A DNA stretch of 64,000 nt from Ensifer adhaerens (lineage in GTDB: Bacteria; Pseudomonadota; Alphaproteobacteria; Rhizobiales; Rhizobiaceae): NCBI RefSeq assembly GCF_001270265.1, contig NZ_LGAP01000009.1:124001-188000 (forward strand). Reading direction: 5' to 3'. Under the pieces are notes generated by a model. The model did not search any database and was not told the origin of the DNA. It saw only the letters and a list, made by a program, of their open reading frames with translations. This document shows, piece after piece, positions 7,586 to 16,512 of this stretch. Made by a program: the position numbers and the translations under genes. Position 1 is the stretch's first letter; each line of letters begins with the position of its first letter.

Positions 7586-10500
7586 ATGGCAATTTTCTCG
7601 TTGATCACGACGGGGCTCGGCGCCCTGTTCGGCTCGACCTTAATCGGCAATCTCGTCGGCGGAGCCTTGGCTTTTGGCGCCCAGCTGGGTCTGGGGAAAC
7701 TCAACAAGCCGAAGAAGCAGAAGTTCACCGCGGTTCAGGGCGAGGTGCAGCTGGGCGGCGACGTGCCGGTGCAGACGCTGTTTGGCAAGGGTAAGACGCG
7801 CGGGCAGCGCGCCTACTATGCCAAGTGGGACAAGGGCAACAAGATGAATGCCGATGTCTTCATCCTGGCCAATGGCTGGTGTGATGGCCTCGAACCCTAC
7901 ATCTATATGTACGGCCAGAAATACAATCTGGTCCCAAAGGCCGTCGCTGGTGGCGAGGCCGCGCGCTATAGCGTTGAAGGTTTCATCGATGGCGACGGCA
8001 ATAGCTCGATTGATATCCGCTTCTATGACGGACGCCCGGGGCAGGTCGCCGATGCGCAGCTGGTCGCGCAGACGGCAGCGCTTGGCAACTCCTGGAAGGC
8101 GACCAGCCGTCTCAGTGGTATGGCCTATGTCGTCGTCTATCGTTACTACCACCTGAAGTTCTTCCGCGATGCGGGCAAGGGGCGGCCGGATATCGAGTGG
8201 ATGCTGCGTGGCCTGCGTGAGTACGACCCGACCAAGGACTCTACCGTCGCCGGTGGCAATGGTCCGCAGCGGTTGAACGATCGTTCGACCTGGGTGCATA
8301 CGCTGAACCCGGCTGTTCATCGTCTCAACTACCAGCTCGGCCTTCGTGGTCTGCTCTCCGGTCGCACGCTGGTCGGCGAGGGCAAGAGCCTCGGTCAGCT
8401 GGACCTGTCGTCGTATTTCGTGGCGATCAACTATTGCCGCACGCTACGCAATGGTAAACCGATCTATCAGTGCTCGCTCTGGGTCAGCGCCGAGACGGAT
8501 CACACCGAAGCGTTGCAGGCGTTTGACGATGCCATGGCCGGATATGGCTTGAACCGTCGCGGCCTCTCTGGCGTCGTCGTCGGCGCGCCGCAGATCCCGG
8601 TTCTGACGATCACCGATGCGGATATCCCGGCCGATCGGCCGAAGCCGCGCCAGCCGCGCAAATCGGCATTCGAACTCTACAATCATCTGTCCGGTCAGTT
8701 CACCTCGCCAGATTCGATGTGGAACCCGGAAAGCTTGAAGCCGATCGTCGTCAATGCCGACGTCGCGGCCGACAAACGCGCGCGTCAGACCTCGATCGAC
8801 TTCCTGCAGGTTCACGATGCCGACATTGCGCAATATCTGCTGAACGTCCGGTACCGCCAGAACCGCAAGGGCGGCACGGCGACCGTGCCGGTCAGTCGTC
8901 GTGTCGGTTTGAAGGCGGTGGAAGGGGAGTGGGTCACCTGGCTTGGCAAGTCATGGATGATTTCGGACTGGCATTGTAACGAGGATCTGCGCTTCAGCTT
9001 CGAGCTTTCCGAAACCGGCGCCGATATCTATGACGATGGCGACATCGCGCCGGGGCCGATCGTCCTCCCGCCGACGCCTCCGATCAATCCGTCAATGCTT
9101 TCCGTTGTGCAGGGGTTCAATGTCGCGGCGGGCATTATTGCCGGCGCCAGCGGCAGCCAGATGCCGTGCCTCAAATTCACCTGGACGCCTCCAGCGGACC
9201 CGACGATCGTCTCGGTCAACATCACCTATGAAGTCGTTGGCGGTGACCAGCGCTTCAGTGATGTCTCGACGGATCCGGAGAGTGGCGAGAAGCTGACGAC
9301 CGATAACGTCGTGTCCGGCAAGGTATATCGGGCCAAGGCGACGATCACCACGACGCCCGACCGTTTCCGTACGGAAACGCCCTGGGTCACAGCTACCATT
9401 CCGACCGGCAACATGAATGTGCTCGACAACTCGATCACGGCCGCGAAGATCGCGGAAGCGGCGGTCACCGCAGACAAGATCATGAATGAGGCGATCACCA
9501 GCCTCAAGCTTGCCAATCAGGCGGTGACGACCGCGAAGCTTCAGGTCGCAGCGGTAACCAGCGACATTCTCGCCTCGCAGGCGGTGATTTCGAGCAAGCT
9601 CGCCGATGCGGCCGTTACGGCGCAGAAGCTTGCCGCCGAGGCCGTTGACGCGACCAAGTTCGCCTCGGGTATCAAGCCGGTGGAGGTCGTCAGCGCGCTG
9701 CCGACGACGGGCAACAGCGAAGGTCGGCAAGCCTACCTCACGACAGACGGCAAAGTTTACCGATATCGCAATGGCCGGTGGGTGAAGGATACGGCGGCCG
9801 CCGATATCACCGGGCAGCTCGTGTCCGACCAGTTGGCGGATGCATTGATCACAAACAGCAAGCTCGCCGCCCTTGCGGTCGATGCGGCCAAGCTGGCGAC
9901 CAATGCCGTCACCGAAACCAAGATCGCCGACAATGCGATCACCACACCAAAGCTGGTCGCCAACGCCGTTGTGTCGGACAAAATCGCGACGAACGCGATC
10001 ACGGCGCGCACTCTGCTGCTCGCCGATCTCGAAAACCTTATCCCTAACGGCAACATCGAAGACATATCCCCAATCGGTACTTATTGGGGCAGCGTGGCCG
10101 GCGGCGGGGTCATTGGTTACCTGTCGAAAGCCGCCTATCCCGACTTGGTACTCTCCGGCACGCGGTCAATCATCCTTCAGAAGCCGGCCGGCGACTTGAA
10201 CGTTTCCGTCTTTGTGGACTCGAATGCCGCGACCCTGTTCCCCGTGACGGCGGGCGAAATCCTGTATGGCGAAACCACCATAAAAACCAACGGACCGCCA
10301 GCGAGCGCCGGTGCGTATTATCGCGTTCTTTGGTTCGACGCGGACCAGACGATTATCCCTGGCAGCGACGGAGTAGGTTACGGGGATATTATGGCGAACG
10401 CCCCCATGACCGCCGCTTGGGTGACCTATTCGAGAAAGATCACCGTCCCGGCGAACGCTGCCTTCGGGCGGGTGCGTCTCTACAACCATGTGACCCAAAC

Positions 10501-12217
10501 CACGACGCAGAACGTGATCTTTGATCGCCTCATCCTGCGTCGGGCAAACGCCGCGAACCTGATCGTTGACGGTAGCTTGACAGCAACGATGATCGCCGCC
10601 TCGGCGATTACTGCAGACAAATTGGCCGCGAACTCCGTGGTTGCGGGCAAGATTGCCGCCGGGGCAGTGTCGGCGGACCAGATCGCGGCGAATGCCATCA
10701 TTTCGAGCAAAATCGCGGCCGGTGCCATTACGGCGGACAAGCTGGCTGTTGGCACCGGCGCGAATTACATCGAGAATTCTGATTTCTTCGCTGGTACGGC
10801 AACTTGGGGAGCGCGTTGGAGCAACGCTCCCTCGTACTTCACCTACGAGATGCGTACCGACACCTATGGTGTCTCGGGTGGTTCACTTCAGATACGCCAC
10901 GCGCGGCTGAACGCGGGTGATGCCTTCGATATCGCGCCTTGGGACCTAAGTCAGGGAACGTCGAAGCGGTACCCCGTGGAGGCCGGCAAACGCTACCAGT
11001 TTTCGGCCTACCTCTACTCTCATCGCGCCAGCAGGGTGATATACATTGGCTGGTTTGATGCTTCGGGCAACAATATCGCCTACGCGCAATCGGCAGTCGC
11101 CGCCCCGGAAAACGGAAACCCGGTCAGTCTGCTCTCCAACTACAACCGCTTGAACCTGTTCGCCACAGCGCCCGCAAACGCTGCGTCCTGCGAGGTGTTC
11201 ATTCGGCATACCGGGACTGCCGCCGGCGGCGACAGTTACCTCTGGGTGAAGAACGCGTTCTTTGGGGAAGCGACAGCAAACCAGACCGAACCGTCGCCGT
11301 GGTCTCCTTCAGGCACGACGATGATTAGCGGCGGGCACGTCCTGACCGGGGCGATCACCTCCGACAAGATCGCCGCGCTCGCCATCACAGCCGGAAAGAT
11401 TGCGGCCGGCGCGGTGACAGCAACGGAATTGGCTGCCGGATCGGTGACCGCTATCAAGATCGCAGCGGCCGCGATCACTGGCGACAAAATTGCCGCCAAC
11501 ACCATCGGTGCCAACAACATTGCAGCCAACGCGATCACTGCAAAGCACCTCGTCCTGACTGATTATGAGAACCTCGTCGCCAACGGATATTGGAGTGAAG
11601 GAAACGTGATCCTGCCTTATTGGGCTGGCAGCGGCGGCACAAACCTTCACATGACGACGTCCTATAGCCAGACCGGCCAATTTGCGTTGGTCCTGCAGAA
11701 GACGAACGTCAACGCTTCGGTCTACATGGAGCTACAGGCCGCCTATGCGATCGCCGTTACGGGCGGCGAGCAGCTCTATGGCGAGATTTCGGCCATGACG
11801 AACGGACAGTCCGCTTCGGCAGGATTGTACTTCCGCATCCTTTGGTATGACGCGAGCAAGACCGGCTATATCGGCTACACAGATATGGTGAGTAACGCTC
11901 CGGTGGGGAACGGGTTCGAAACTCGCTCGGGTCGCGCAACCGCGCCCGCAAACGCCCGCTATGCCACGTTGCAGGTGTACAACCACAGTTCCAATACCGT
12001 GACGCAAAACTTCATCATCGACCGCATCGTCCTGCGGCGGATGAAGGCGGCAAATCTGATCGTCGACGGTTCCATCACCGCCGACAAATTGAACGTGACC
12101 AGCCTTTCGGCGATCTCGGCGAGCTTCGGCGATGCGTACTTCTCCGGCGTCGCCCGTAGCATCAACGGCAAACTCTTATTGGACTTCAACAACGGCGGCA
12201 TAGAGGTGTCCACCTGA
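7586..12217 (+). CDS. Tail tip / host specificity protein (gpJ-like) with fibre repeats
   Basis: A 1543-residue protein. Residues 1 to about 490 are the conserved tip region, starting with a hydrophobic Gly/Ala segment. A fibronectin-like stretch (about 500-610) follows. From about 612 the protein carries many repeats of the type A(I/V)TADKIAANAI, which are predicted fibre shaft. Three larger modules are inserted between repeat blocks, near residues 816-985, 1058-1241 and 1328-1487; the first and third are clear duplicates (both end with a 'FDRLILRR/IDRIVLRR' turn then NLIVDGS). It probably binds the host receptor and spans the tip. Its stop overlaps the next ATG. Confidence 0.85.
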   Translation: MAIFSLITTGLGALFGSTLIGNLVGGALAFGAQLGLGKLNKPKKQKFTAVQGEVQLGGDVPVQTLFGKGKTRGQRAYYAKWDKGNKMNADVFILANGWCDGLEPYIYMYGQKYNLVPKAVAGGEAARYSVEGFIDGDGNSSIDIRFYDGRPGQVADAQLVAQTAALGNSWKATSRLSGMAYVVVYRYYHLKFFRDAGKGRPDIEWMLRGLREYDPTKDSTVAGGNGPQRLNDRSTWVHTLNPAVHRLNYQLGLRGLLSGRTLVGEGKSLGQLDLSSYFVAINYCRTLRNGKPIYQCSLWVSAETDHTEALQAFDDAMAGYGLNRRGLSGVVVGAPQIPVLTITDADIPADRPKPRQPRKSAFELYNHLSGQFTSPDSMWNPESLKPIVVNADVAADKRARQTSIDFLQVHDADIAQYLLNVRYRQNRKGGTATVPVSRRVGLKAVEGEWVTWLGKSWMISDWHCNEDLRFSFELSETGADIYDDGDIAPGPIVLPPTPPINPSMLSVVQGFNVAAGIIAGASGSQMPCLKFTWTPPADPTIVSVNITYEVVGGDQRFSDVSTDPESGEKLTTDNVVSGKVYRAKATITTTPDRFRTETPWVTATIPTGNMNVLDNSITAAKIAEAAVTADKIMNEAITSLKLANQAVTTAKLQVAAVTSDILASQAVISSKLADAAVTAQKLAAEAVDATKFASGIKPVEVVSALPTTGNSEGRQAYLTTDGKVYRYRNGRWVKDTAAADITGQLVSDQLADALITNSKLAALAVDAAKLATNAVTETKIADNAITTPKLVANAVVSDKIATNAITARTLLLADLENLIPNGNIEDISPIGTYWGSVAGGGVIGYLSKAAYPDLVLSGTRSIILQKPAGDLNVSVFVDSNAATLFPVTAGEILYGETTIKTNGPPASAGAYYRVLWFDADQTIIPGSDGVGYGDIMANAPMTAAWVTYSRKITVPANAAFGRVRLYNHVTQTTTQNVIFDRLILRRANAANLIVDGSLTATMIAASAITADKLAANSVVAGKIAAGAVSADQIAANAIISSKIAAGAITADKLAVGTGANYIENSDFFAGTATWGARWSNAPSYFTYEMRTDTYGVSGGSLQIRHARLNAGDAFDIAPWDLSQGTSKRYPVEAGKRYQFSAYLYSHRASRVIYIGWFDASGNNIAYAQSAVAAPENGNPVSLLSNYNRLNLFATAPANAASCEVFIRHTGTAAGGDSYLWVKNAFFGEATANQTEPSPWSPSGTTMISGGHVLTGAITSDKIAALAITAGKIAAGAVTATELAAGSVTAIKIAAAAITGDKIAANTIGANNIAANAITAKHLVLTDYENLVANGYWSEGNVILPYWAGSGGTNLHMTTSYSQTGQFALVLQKTNVNASVYMELQAAYAIAVTGGEQLYGEISAMTNGQSASAGLYFRILWYDASKTGYIGYTDMVSNAPVGNGFETRSGRATAPANARYATLQVYNHSSNTVTQNFIIDRIVLRRMKAANLIVDGSITADKLNVTSLSAISASFGDAYFSGVARSINGKLLLDFNNGGIEVST

Positions 12218-13740
12218 TGGCTCGAATTCGAATAGGCAACGATTACACCGGCTGCGGTGCACTCAAGGTCATGAAGAACAATGCCGACGATCCCTATTCG
12301 ACGCCGGATAGTGAGCGTTGGAAGTTCCTCTACAACAGCAAGTTCGGCATTCAAGCGAGCTTGTGTGACATATGGGTGGTGAACACCTTCCAGGCTGGCA
12401 GCGGCGTCACCTACTATCCTCCGGGAAGCAATTCCGCGACGTTTACCTATATGTCCGTGACCATTGCGCAGGGAACGCTCTGGGGCTTTCGCAACACGGC
12501 GTTCCCGACGCTCCGCTACAACGTCCCGCTGTTCGACGTGAAGGCGAAGAAGGGCGGCGGAAGCAACGTCTACAATCAACAGATGGTCGCCTGGACCGAT
12601 AACGGCGCCTACTACAACGGTCAGGGCGGCTTCTATGCCGTGGGAAATTTCGCCCAAATTGGCTGGGCGGAAAACATGGTTCTCAACAACAATCTGGGGA
12701 ACTTCTCATACGGGACCCCGATCGTCGTCACGCCGAACGACACGATTGATGTGTTCAATAAATTTCGATCGCGCGACAAGCGATTGATCGTCTGGAATTT
12801 GCCGGGGAACAACGTCGCGCCGGATGACGCTCCGATCCTGGCGCCGAACGGCACCAAGACCATCAAGATCACCTCAACCGAGACGAAGATCGCTAAGCCG
12901 GGCTACAACGTCGACACCGCAACGCCTCAGCAGATGGCTTTCGATCCCTCGAAAATGCCGGTGAAGGTGATCGCAGCGGCAGATATCGCGCTTCCCGCTG
13001 GCGTGAGCTACTACAACACCGGAGTTCCCCTCCCGGATACCGTCGTGCTGGACGTTCATTTTTACGACAGCGCTACGATCATGTATCCGTCCAATCCGCA
13101 GGTTCTCGATTTCGGCGCGGAATATTGGTTTGACGGGACGAACATCGGTTTCAACGCGACAAAGGCGATGCGCGCTCGGTTCATGCTCTATCTTGAGGAT
13201 ACGAGCGCGCCGACGGGTGGAAGCAACAAACCCTTGCGGACGTTCACTGAGGGAGGCGTCGACGTCGTCCAACTCCTTCGCCCGGGCGCGGCCGACCCGC
13301 CATCATGGGCTGATATCGTCATCGATACGCGGCGTCCGCAAGTCCAAATCCTGGCGCAAGGGTATTTCGCCTTCGGCGCCGGCAACGACCTGATTACGGA
13401 CATTCCGTTCGATGGGACGGGGATGTTCCCGATGGTGAAATACCTCACGCATCACGGCGCCGGCAACGGTGCGAGCCTCGGGCAAAGTAACCTCCCGATG
13501 TCGTGGAGCGCGTTGTGGCGCCTGCCGTTCGTGAAGCGGCTGAAATACACCTACAGCGGCCAAGCCCACGCAGGGGAAAGCACCTATTGCGAGCTGACGG
13601 CCAACAACGCCCGGTTCCACACCTTCGCGGGCAATGCCGGCGATTACTACAATCGCGCCGACAGCCCCGGCAACTGGCGCACCTCAGGCGCCTATGCGCC
13701 CGTCGGCATCCGTTACTTCATCTTCGGCATCCCGGCCTAA
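12217..13740 (+). CDS. Phage tail-fibre-associated protein, unknown family
   Basis: A 507-residue protein, rich in Asn, Gly, Tyr and Thr and poor in Lys, typical of beta-structured virion surface proteins. The start overlaps the stop of the tip protein (TGATG), so the two are coupled. No domain recognised. Position after the tip gene suggests a second fibre, a tip-attached receptor-binding subunit or a decoration of the tail tip. No transmembrane segment or signal peptide is visible. Confidence 0.75.
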   Translation: MARIRIGNDYTGCGALKVMKNNADDPYSTPDSERWKFLYNSKFGIQASLCDIWVVNTFQAGSGVTYYPPGSNSATFTYMSVTIAQGTLWGFRNTAFPTLRYNVPLFDVKAKKGGGSNVYNQQMVAWTDNGAYYNGQGGFYAVGNFAQIGWAENMVLNNNLGNFSYGTPIVVTPNDTIDVFNKFRSRDKRLIVWNLPGNNVAPDDAPILAPNGTKTIKITSTETKIAKPGYNVDTATPQQMAFDPSKMPVKVIAAADIALPAGVSYYNTGVPLPDTVVLDVHFYDSATIMYPSNPQVLDFGAEYWFDGTNIGFNATKAMRARFMLYLEDTSAPTGGSNKPLRTFTEGGVDVVQLLRPGAADPPSWADIVIDTRRPQVQILAQGYFAFGAGNDLITDIPFDGTGMFPMVKYLTHHGAGNGASLGQSNLPMSWSALWRLPFVKRLKYTYSGQAHAGESTYCELTANNARFHTFAGNAGDYYNRADSPGNWRTSGAYAPVGIRYFIFGIPA

Positions 13741-13758
13741 ACCCAAGGAAGAACCGCA

Positions 13759-14445
13759 ATGTACAGCATCGAGAACAGCTATAACCCAATGATTGAGGCC
13801 CTCCTGAAGGGCGTTCAGGCCGGCCAGGGCGAATACTGGATGGCCTCCATCGCTTGGTGGCTCGGCCGACAGGATTTCTTCAGCTGCCGGGAATACTGGT
13901 TCACCGTCGCCGGTAAACTGACCGCCGAGCTGCCGGCCGCGCAACGTGCCAGGATCGTCGAGCAACTCGGTAAACAGGAAGACGCCTACGTCGACAACCC
14001 GCCAATGACGTGGCCCGAGGTGCCTTCGATCGTCCAGAACCTGCTGGCCGGATGGGACCCGGCTCCGGTCGAGCCCGATCTACCGGCCATGCGTCTCGAC
14101 GCGATCAACAAGATTGATCGCGATGCCGAAAACTACCGCCTGAATTTCATCACCGCTGGATCGGGTCAGACGATGGCGTACCAGCAGAAGCTGACCGAAG
14201 CCCGGGCGGCGCTCGTGGATCCGCCGGCGTCGGAAAGCGAGATCCCGCATATCGTCGCCGAAGCCGCGCTTGATGGCGTCAGCGTCGCGGAGAAGGCGGC
14301 GGAAATCATCGCCATGTTTGAGCAGTGGCAGCTCGTCTCGGCGGGGATCGAAGCCAAGCGGCTCGGCGCGAAAAAGGCGGTCGCGGCAGCTGAAACGGCG
14401 TCTGCGATCAAGTCTGCAGTCAGCGTCAATTGGATGGAGGCATAA
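13759..14445 (+). CDS. Hypothetical phage protein (228 aa)
   Basis: The protein starts at ATG 13759 after AAGGAAG and is mostly helical and Ala/Glu-rich from residue 115 on (RLDAINKIDRDAENY, EKAAEIIAMFEQW). The N-terminal half is Trp-rich (MASIAWWLGRQD). Its place after the fibre genes is where rhizobial phages often have fibre chaperone-like or DUF4376-like proteins, but I cannot confirm a match. It is followed within two bases by the next small gene. Confidence 0.7.
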   Translation: MYSIENSYNPMIEALLKGVQAGQGEYWMASIAWWLGRQDFFSCREYWFTVAGKLTAELPAAQRARIVEQLGKQEDAYVDNPPMTWPEVPSIVQNLLAGWDPAPVEPDLPAMRLDAINKIDRDAENYRLNFITAGSGQTMAYQQKLTEARAALVDPPASESEIPHIVAEAALDGVSVAEKAAEIIAMFEQWQLVSAGIEAKRLGAKKAVAAAETASAIKSAVSVNWMEA

Positions 14446-14447
14446 GA

Positions 14448-14705
14448 ATGTCCTCACTCGTCAACTCGCTCAAGCGCCAGAACATGCTGCTGCAGGAGGA
14501 AAATGAGCGGCACGCCAATGGGCTCGACAACCTGGCCAGCATGCTCAACGAAGCTCTGTTGGTCCTGGATGGACACGACGCGAACTATGTCGCCAACATC
14601 CGCGCCCGCCTCGGCATTGCCCAGCCGGTGAGTGCAGCTGTCTCACCGCCCATCTCCGATGCTGTCATAGAGGAGCGCGAGATGCTGCTGGCGGCGAATC
14701 TGTAA
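14448..14705 (+). CDS. Small phage protein with coiled-coil N-terminus
   Basis: An 85-residue protein whose first 45 residues (LVNSLKRQNMLLQEENERH, then LASMLNEALLVL) form a likely coiled coil. It starts two bases after the preceding stop, so it shares that transcript. No family recognised. It is the last rightward gene before a short leftward gene and the lysis cassette. Confidence 0.65.
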   Translation: MSSLVNSLKRQNMLLQEENERHANGLDNLASMLNEALLVLDGHDANYVANIRARLGIAQPVSAAVSPPISDAVIEEREMLLAANL

Positions 14706-14730
14706 CCAGCACTGTCGCCAGTGCGACGGC

Positions 14731-15054
14731 CTACCGCCACCTCGCGTTCCTTTCGCCTTTCATCATCGCAACAGCATCGGCCTCCATGTTGCGGCACATG
14801 GTTTCGTATTCGGCCAACAACTCGGCTCGAACGGGAACTTCCTTGCGCAGATCGTCGACCATCAAAACCGAAGCGGCATAGAACTCGCAGAGACTGACGA
14901 ATGCCACGCTGTGGATCGACAGTAACTTTTCACGATAGGCCGGGAGAGCGAGCCGGAGCCGTGCTCTTCCGACCCTACGCATGGCGAGCCCTGATCTCAG
15001 ATGCCCTTTGATCATGGCCAGTTCGTCGCGCTCGTCTGCCTCGTCGTAGTCCAT
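14731..15054 (-). CDS. Hypothetical protein on the opposite strand (107 aa)
   Basis: A 107-residue, mostly helical protein starting MDYDEADERDELAMIKGHLRSG and rich in Arg, Leu and Glu. It is the only plausible coding frame in the gap between the structural block and the lysozyme, and it runs against the late genes. The upstream Shine-Dalgarno is weak (GGAT). Function unknown; such counter-oriented genes in late phage regions are often lysogenic accessory genes. Confidence 0.5.
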   Translation of the reverse strand: MDYDEADERDELAMIKGHLRSGLAMRRVGRARLRLALPAYREKLLSIHSVAFVSLCEFYAASVLMVDDLRKEVPVRAELLAEYETMCRNMEADAVAMMKGERNARWR

Positions 15055-15174
15055 AAAAAGATCCGATCGTACTCGGCGCCCGGCGCGCTAACTGAAATCC
15101 GCCACTCAATGCGGCGCCGTTCATAGCTCGTCTGAGTGTGCGCGGCCATCTCCTCCCAAACAAGGAAAAGCAGC

Positions 15175-15834
15175 ATGAACATGAACCGACGCATCAACGC
15201 GGCGGGCCTTGCGCTCGTCAAGCAATGGGAAGGCCTGAAGACGAAGGCTTATCGAGACGTAGGCGGCATCTGGACCATTGGCTACGGCCATACCAGCGCC
15301 GCAGGTGCACCGACGGTGACACCGACCATGGTGATCACCGAGGCAAAGGCAGAAGAGATCCTGCGCGCCGATCTCGCCAAGTTCGAAGAGCGGGTTTCGC
15401 GCCTGGTCAAGGTGCCGCTGACGGACAACCAGCACGCGGTGCTCGTCTCCTTCGATTTCAACACCGGCAGGCTCGGCAAATCGACGCTGCTGAAAAAGCT
15501 GAACGCCGGCGACTACGACGCCGTGCCGGCCGAGCTGATGAAGTGGGTCAATGCCGGCGGCAAGCGGGTGAAGGGTCTCGTCAACCGGCGCTCGGCGGAG
15601 GCCGGGCTCTGGGCCAAGGGCGAGTTCGTCTCGACCAACACCCAGCCGGCCGCATCGAAGGCGCCGGAAGTCGTGACGAAGGAAAACCTCAGCTGGGCGG
15701 CCGGGATCGTCTCGACCCTCGGCTTTGCCTTTACCGGCAATGGCCCGCTGCAGTGGGCACTCGCCGGCATTATTGTCGCGTCGTTTGCCGGTGGCGCTTA
15801 TCTCTTCATCCGCAATCGCCTCGATCCGGCATGA
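15175..15834 (+). CDS. Endolysin, GH24 lysozyme with C-terminal membrane segment
   Basis: A 219-residue T4-type lysozyme (RrrD class) that hydrolyses the glycan of peptidoglycan. The N-terminal catalytic domain (about 1-145) shows KQWEGLKTKAYRD with the catalytic Glu and GIWTIGYGHT with the conserved Thr. After a linker, residues about 180-213 hold one or two hydrophobic segments (ALAGIIVASFAGGAYLFI), so the enzyme may be held in the membrane by its tail until lysis. ATG 15175 has the ribosome binding site AAGGAAAAG. Its stop overlaps the next ATG (ATGA). Confidence 0.9.
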   Translation: MNMNRRINAAGLALVKQWEGLKTKAYRDVGGIWTIGYGHTSAAGAPTVTPTMVITEAKAEEILRADLAKFEERVSRLVKVPLTDNQHAVLVSFDFNTGRLGKSTLLKKLNAGDYDAVPAELMKWVNAGGKRVKGLVNRRSAEAGLWAKGEFVSTNTQPAASKAPEVVTKENLSWAAGIVSTLGFAFTGNGPLQWALAGIIVASFAGGAYLFIRNRLDPA

Positions 15835-16067
15835 TCCCCTGGCCGAAGATCCTCGGCGGCGCGCTCGTGCTCGCCGCCATCACCTGGGTTGTCCTTGAGA
15901 TCCGCGAGGACGGCGCCCGATCGGTCACCAACGCATTCGAGAGGCAAAACAATGCGGCGGCACATTCCGCGGGCGATGCTCGCGCTGACTATGACACTTG
16001 CCCTGACGAGCTGTGGGACTTCGGCGCCGGCGAATGTCGACGGCCTGCGGCGGGTCGTCGGAACTGA
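15831..16067 (+). CDS. Putative inner-membrane spanin (Rz-like)
   Basis: A 78-residue protein starting MIPWPKILGGALVLAAITWV, an N-terminal membrane anchor, followed by a short polar periplasmic part. It overlaps the endolysin stop by four bases and contains, in another frame, the start of a lipoprotein gene. This overlapping arrangement next to lysozyme is the hallmark of Rz/Rz1 spanins, which fuse inner and outer membranes in the last step of lysis. It is shorter than lambda Rz (153 residues), so the call is tentative. Confidence 0.6.
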   Translation: MIPWPKILGGALVLAAITWVVLEIREDGARSVTNAFERQNNAAAHSAGDARADYDTCPDELWDFGAGECRRPAAGRRN

Positions 16068-16191
16068 CCTGGTCGGTGCGCGCGGGGCGACGCCGGCGGA
16101 CCAGCGGAAAATAGACCGGACTGTCGTCGGCCTCTGCGCCGGCGGCGTTTGGACGAATGTGGAATGCGTGAGGCATGGGGAAGGGCGCTAG
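15952..16191 (+). CDS. Putative outer-membrane spanin lipoprotein (Rz1-like)
   Basis: A 79-residue protein with a signal peptide (MRRHIPRAMLALTMTLALTS) and a lipobox L18-T19-S20-C21, so it should be lipidated at Cys21 and sorted to the outer membrane. It starts inside the inner spanin-like gene in the +1 frame and ends directly before the holin ATG. The pattern fits an overlapping Rz/Rz1 pair. It lacks the Pro-rich tract of lambda Rz1. Confidence 0.65.
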   Translation: MRRHIPRAMLALTMTLALTSCGTSAPANVDGLRRVVGTDLVGARGATPADQRKIDRTVVGLCAGGVWTNVECVRHGEGR

Positions 16192-16512
16192 ATGCCGCAA
16201 AAATACACGTCTCTTATTGAATTGCTCAATGCCTGGTTCGGTGGCGCGGCGACAACGCTCATCGCCGTGCTTGTCGGCCGTCTCATGTGGCACACGAATG
16301 AGGTGCGAAAGATGCGACGAAAGTTCTTCGGAAAAGAGTTGCTGTGGGAAATGCCGATCGCGGTCGGTATGGCATTTGTTGGTGAAGGATTGGCAACCTG
16401 GCTGAACCTCGGTCAGCCAATGGCGACAGGTATGATCGCGGCACTCGCGTACCTTGGCCCGCGCGGGTCGGAAGTGCTTTTCATGCGTTGGTTTGGAGCG
16501 AAGTTAGGGTGA
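16192..16512 (+). CDS. Phage holin
   Basis: A 106-residue membrane protein with hydrophobic segments near residues 16-33 (GGAATTLIAVLVGRLMW), 54-65 (MPIAVGMAFVGE) and 74-90 (GQPMATGMIAALAYLGP), and a charged linker RKMRRKFFGKELLW. The size, topology and place at the end of the lysis cassette fit a holin that opens the inner membrane at lysis time. Its ATG directly follows the spanin stop. Its last nine bases overlap the end of the opposing gene at 16504. Confidence 0.75.
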   Translation: MPQKYTSLIELLNAWFGGAATTLIAVLVGRLMWHTNEVRKMRRKFFGKELLWEMPIAVGMAFVGEGLATWLNLGQPMATGMIAALAYLGPRGSEVLFMRWFGAKLG

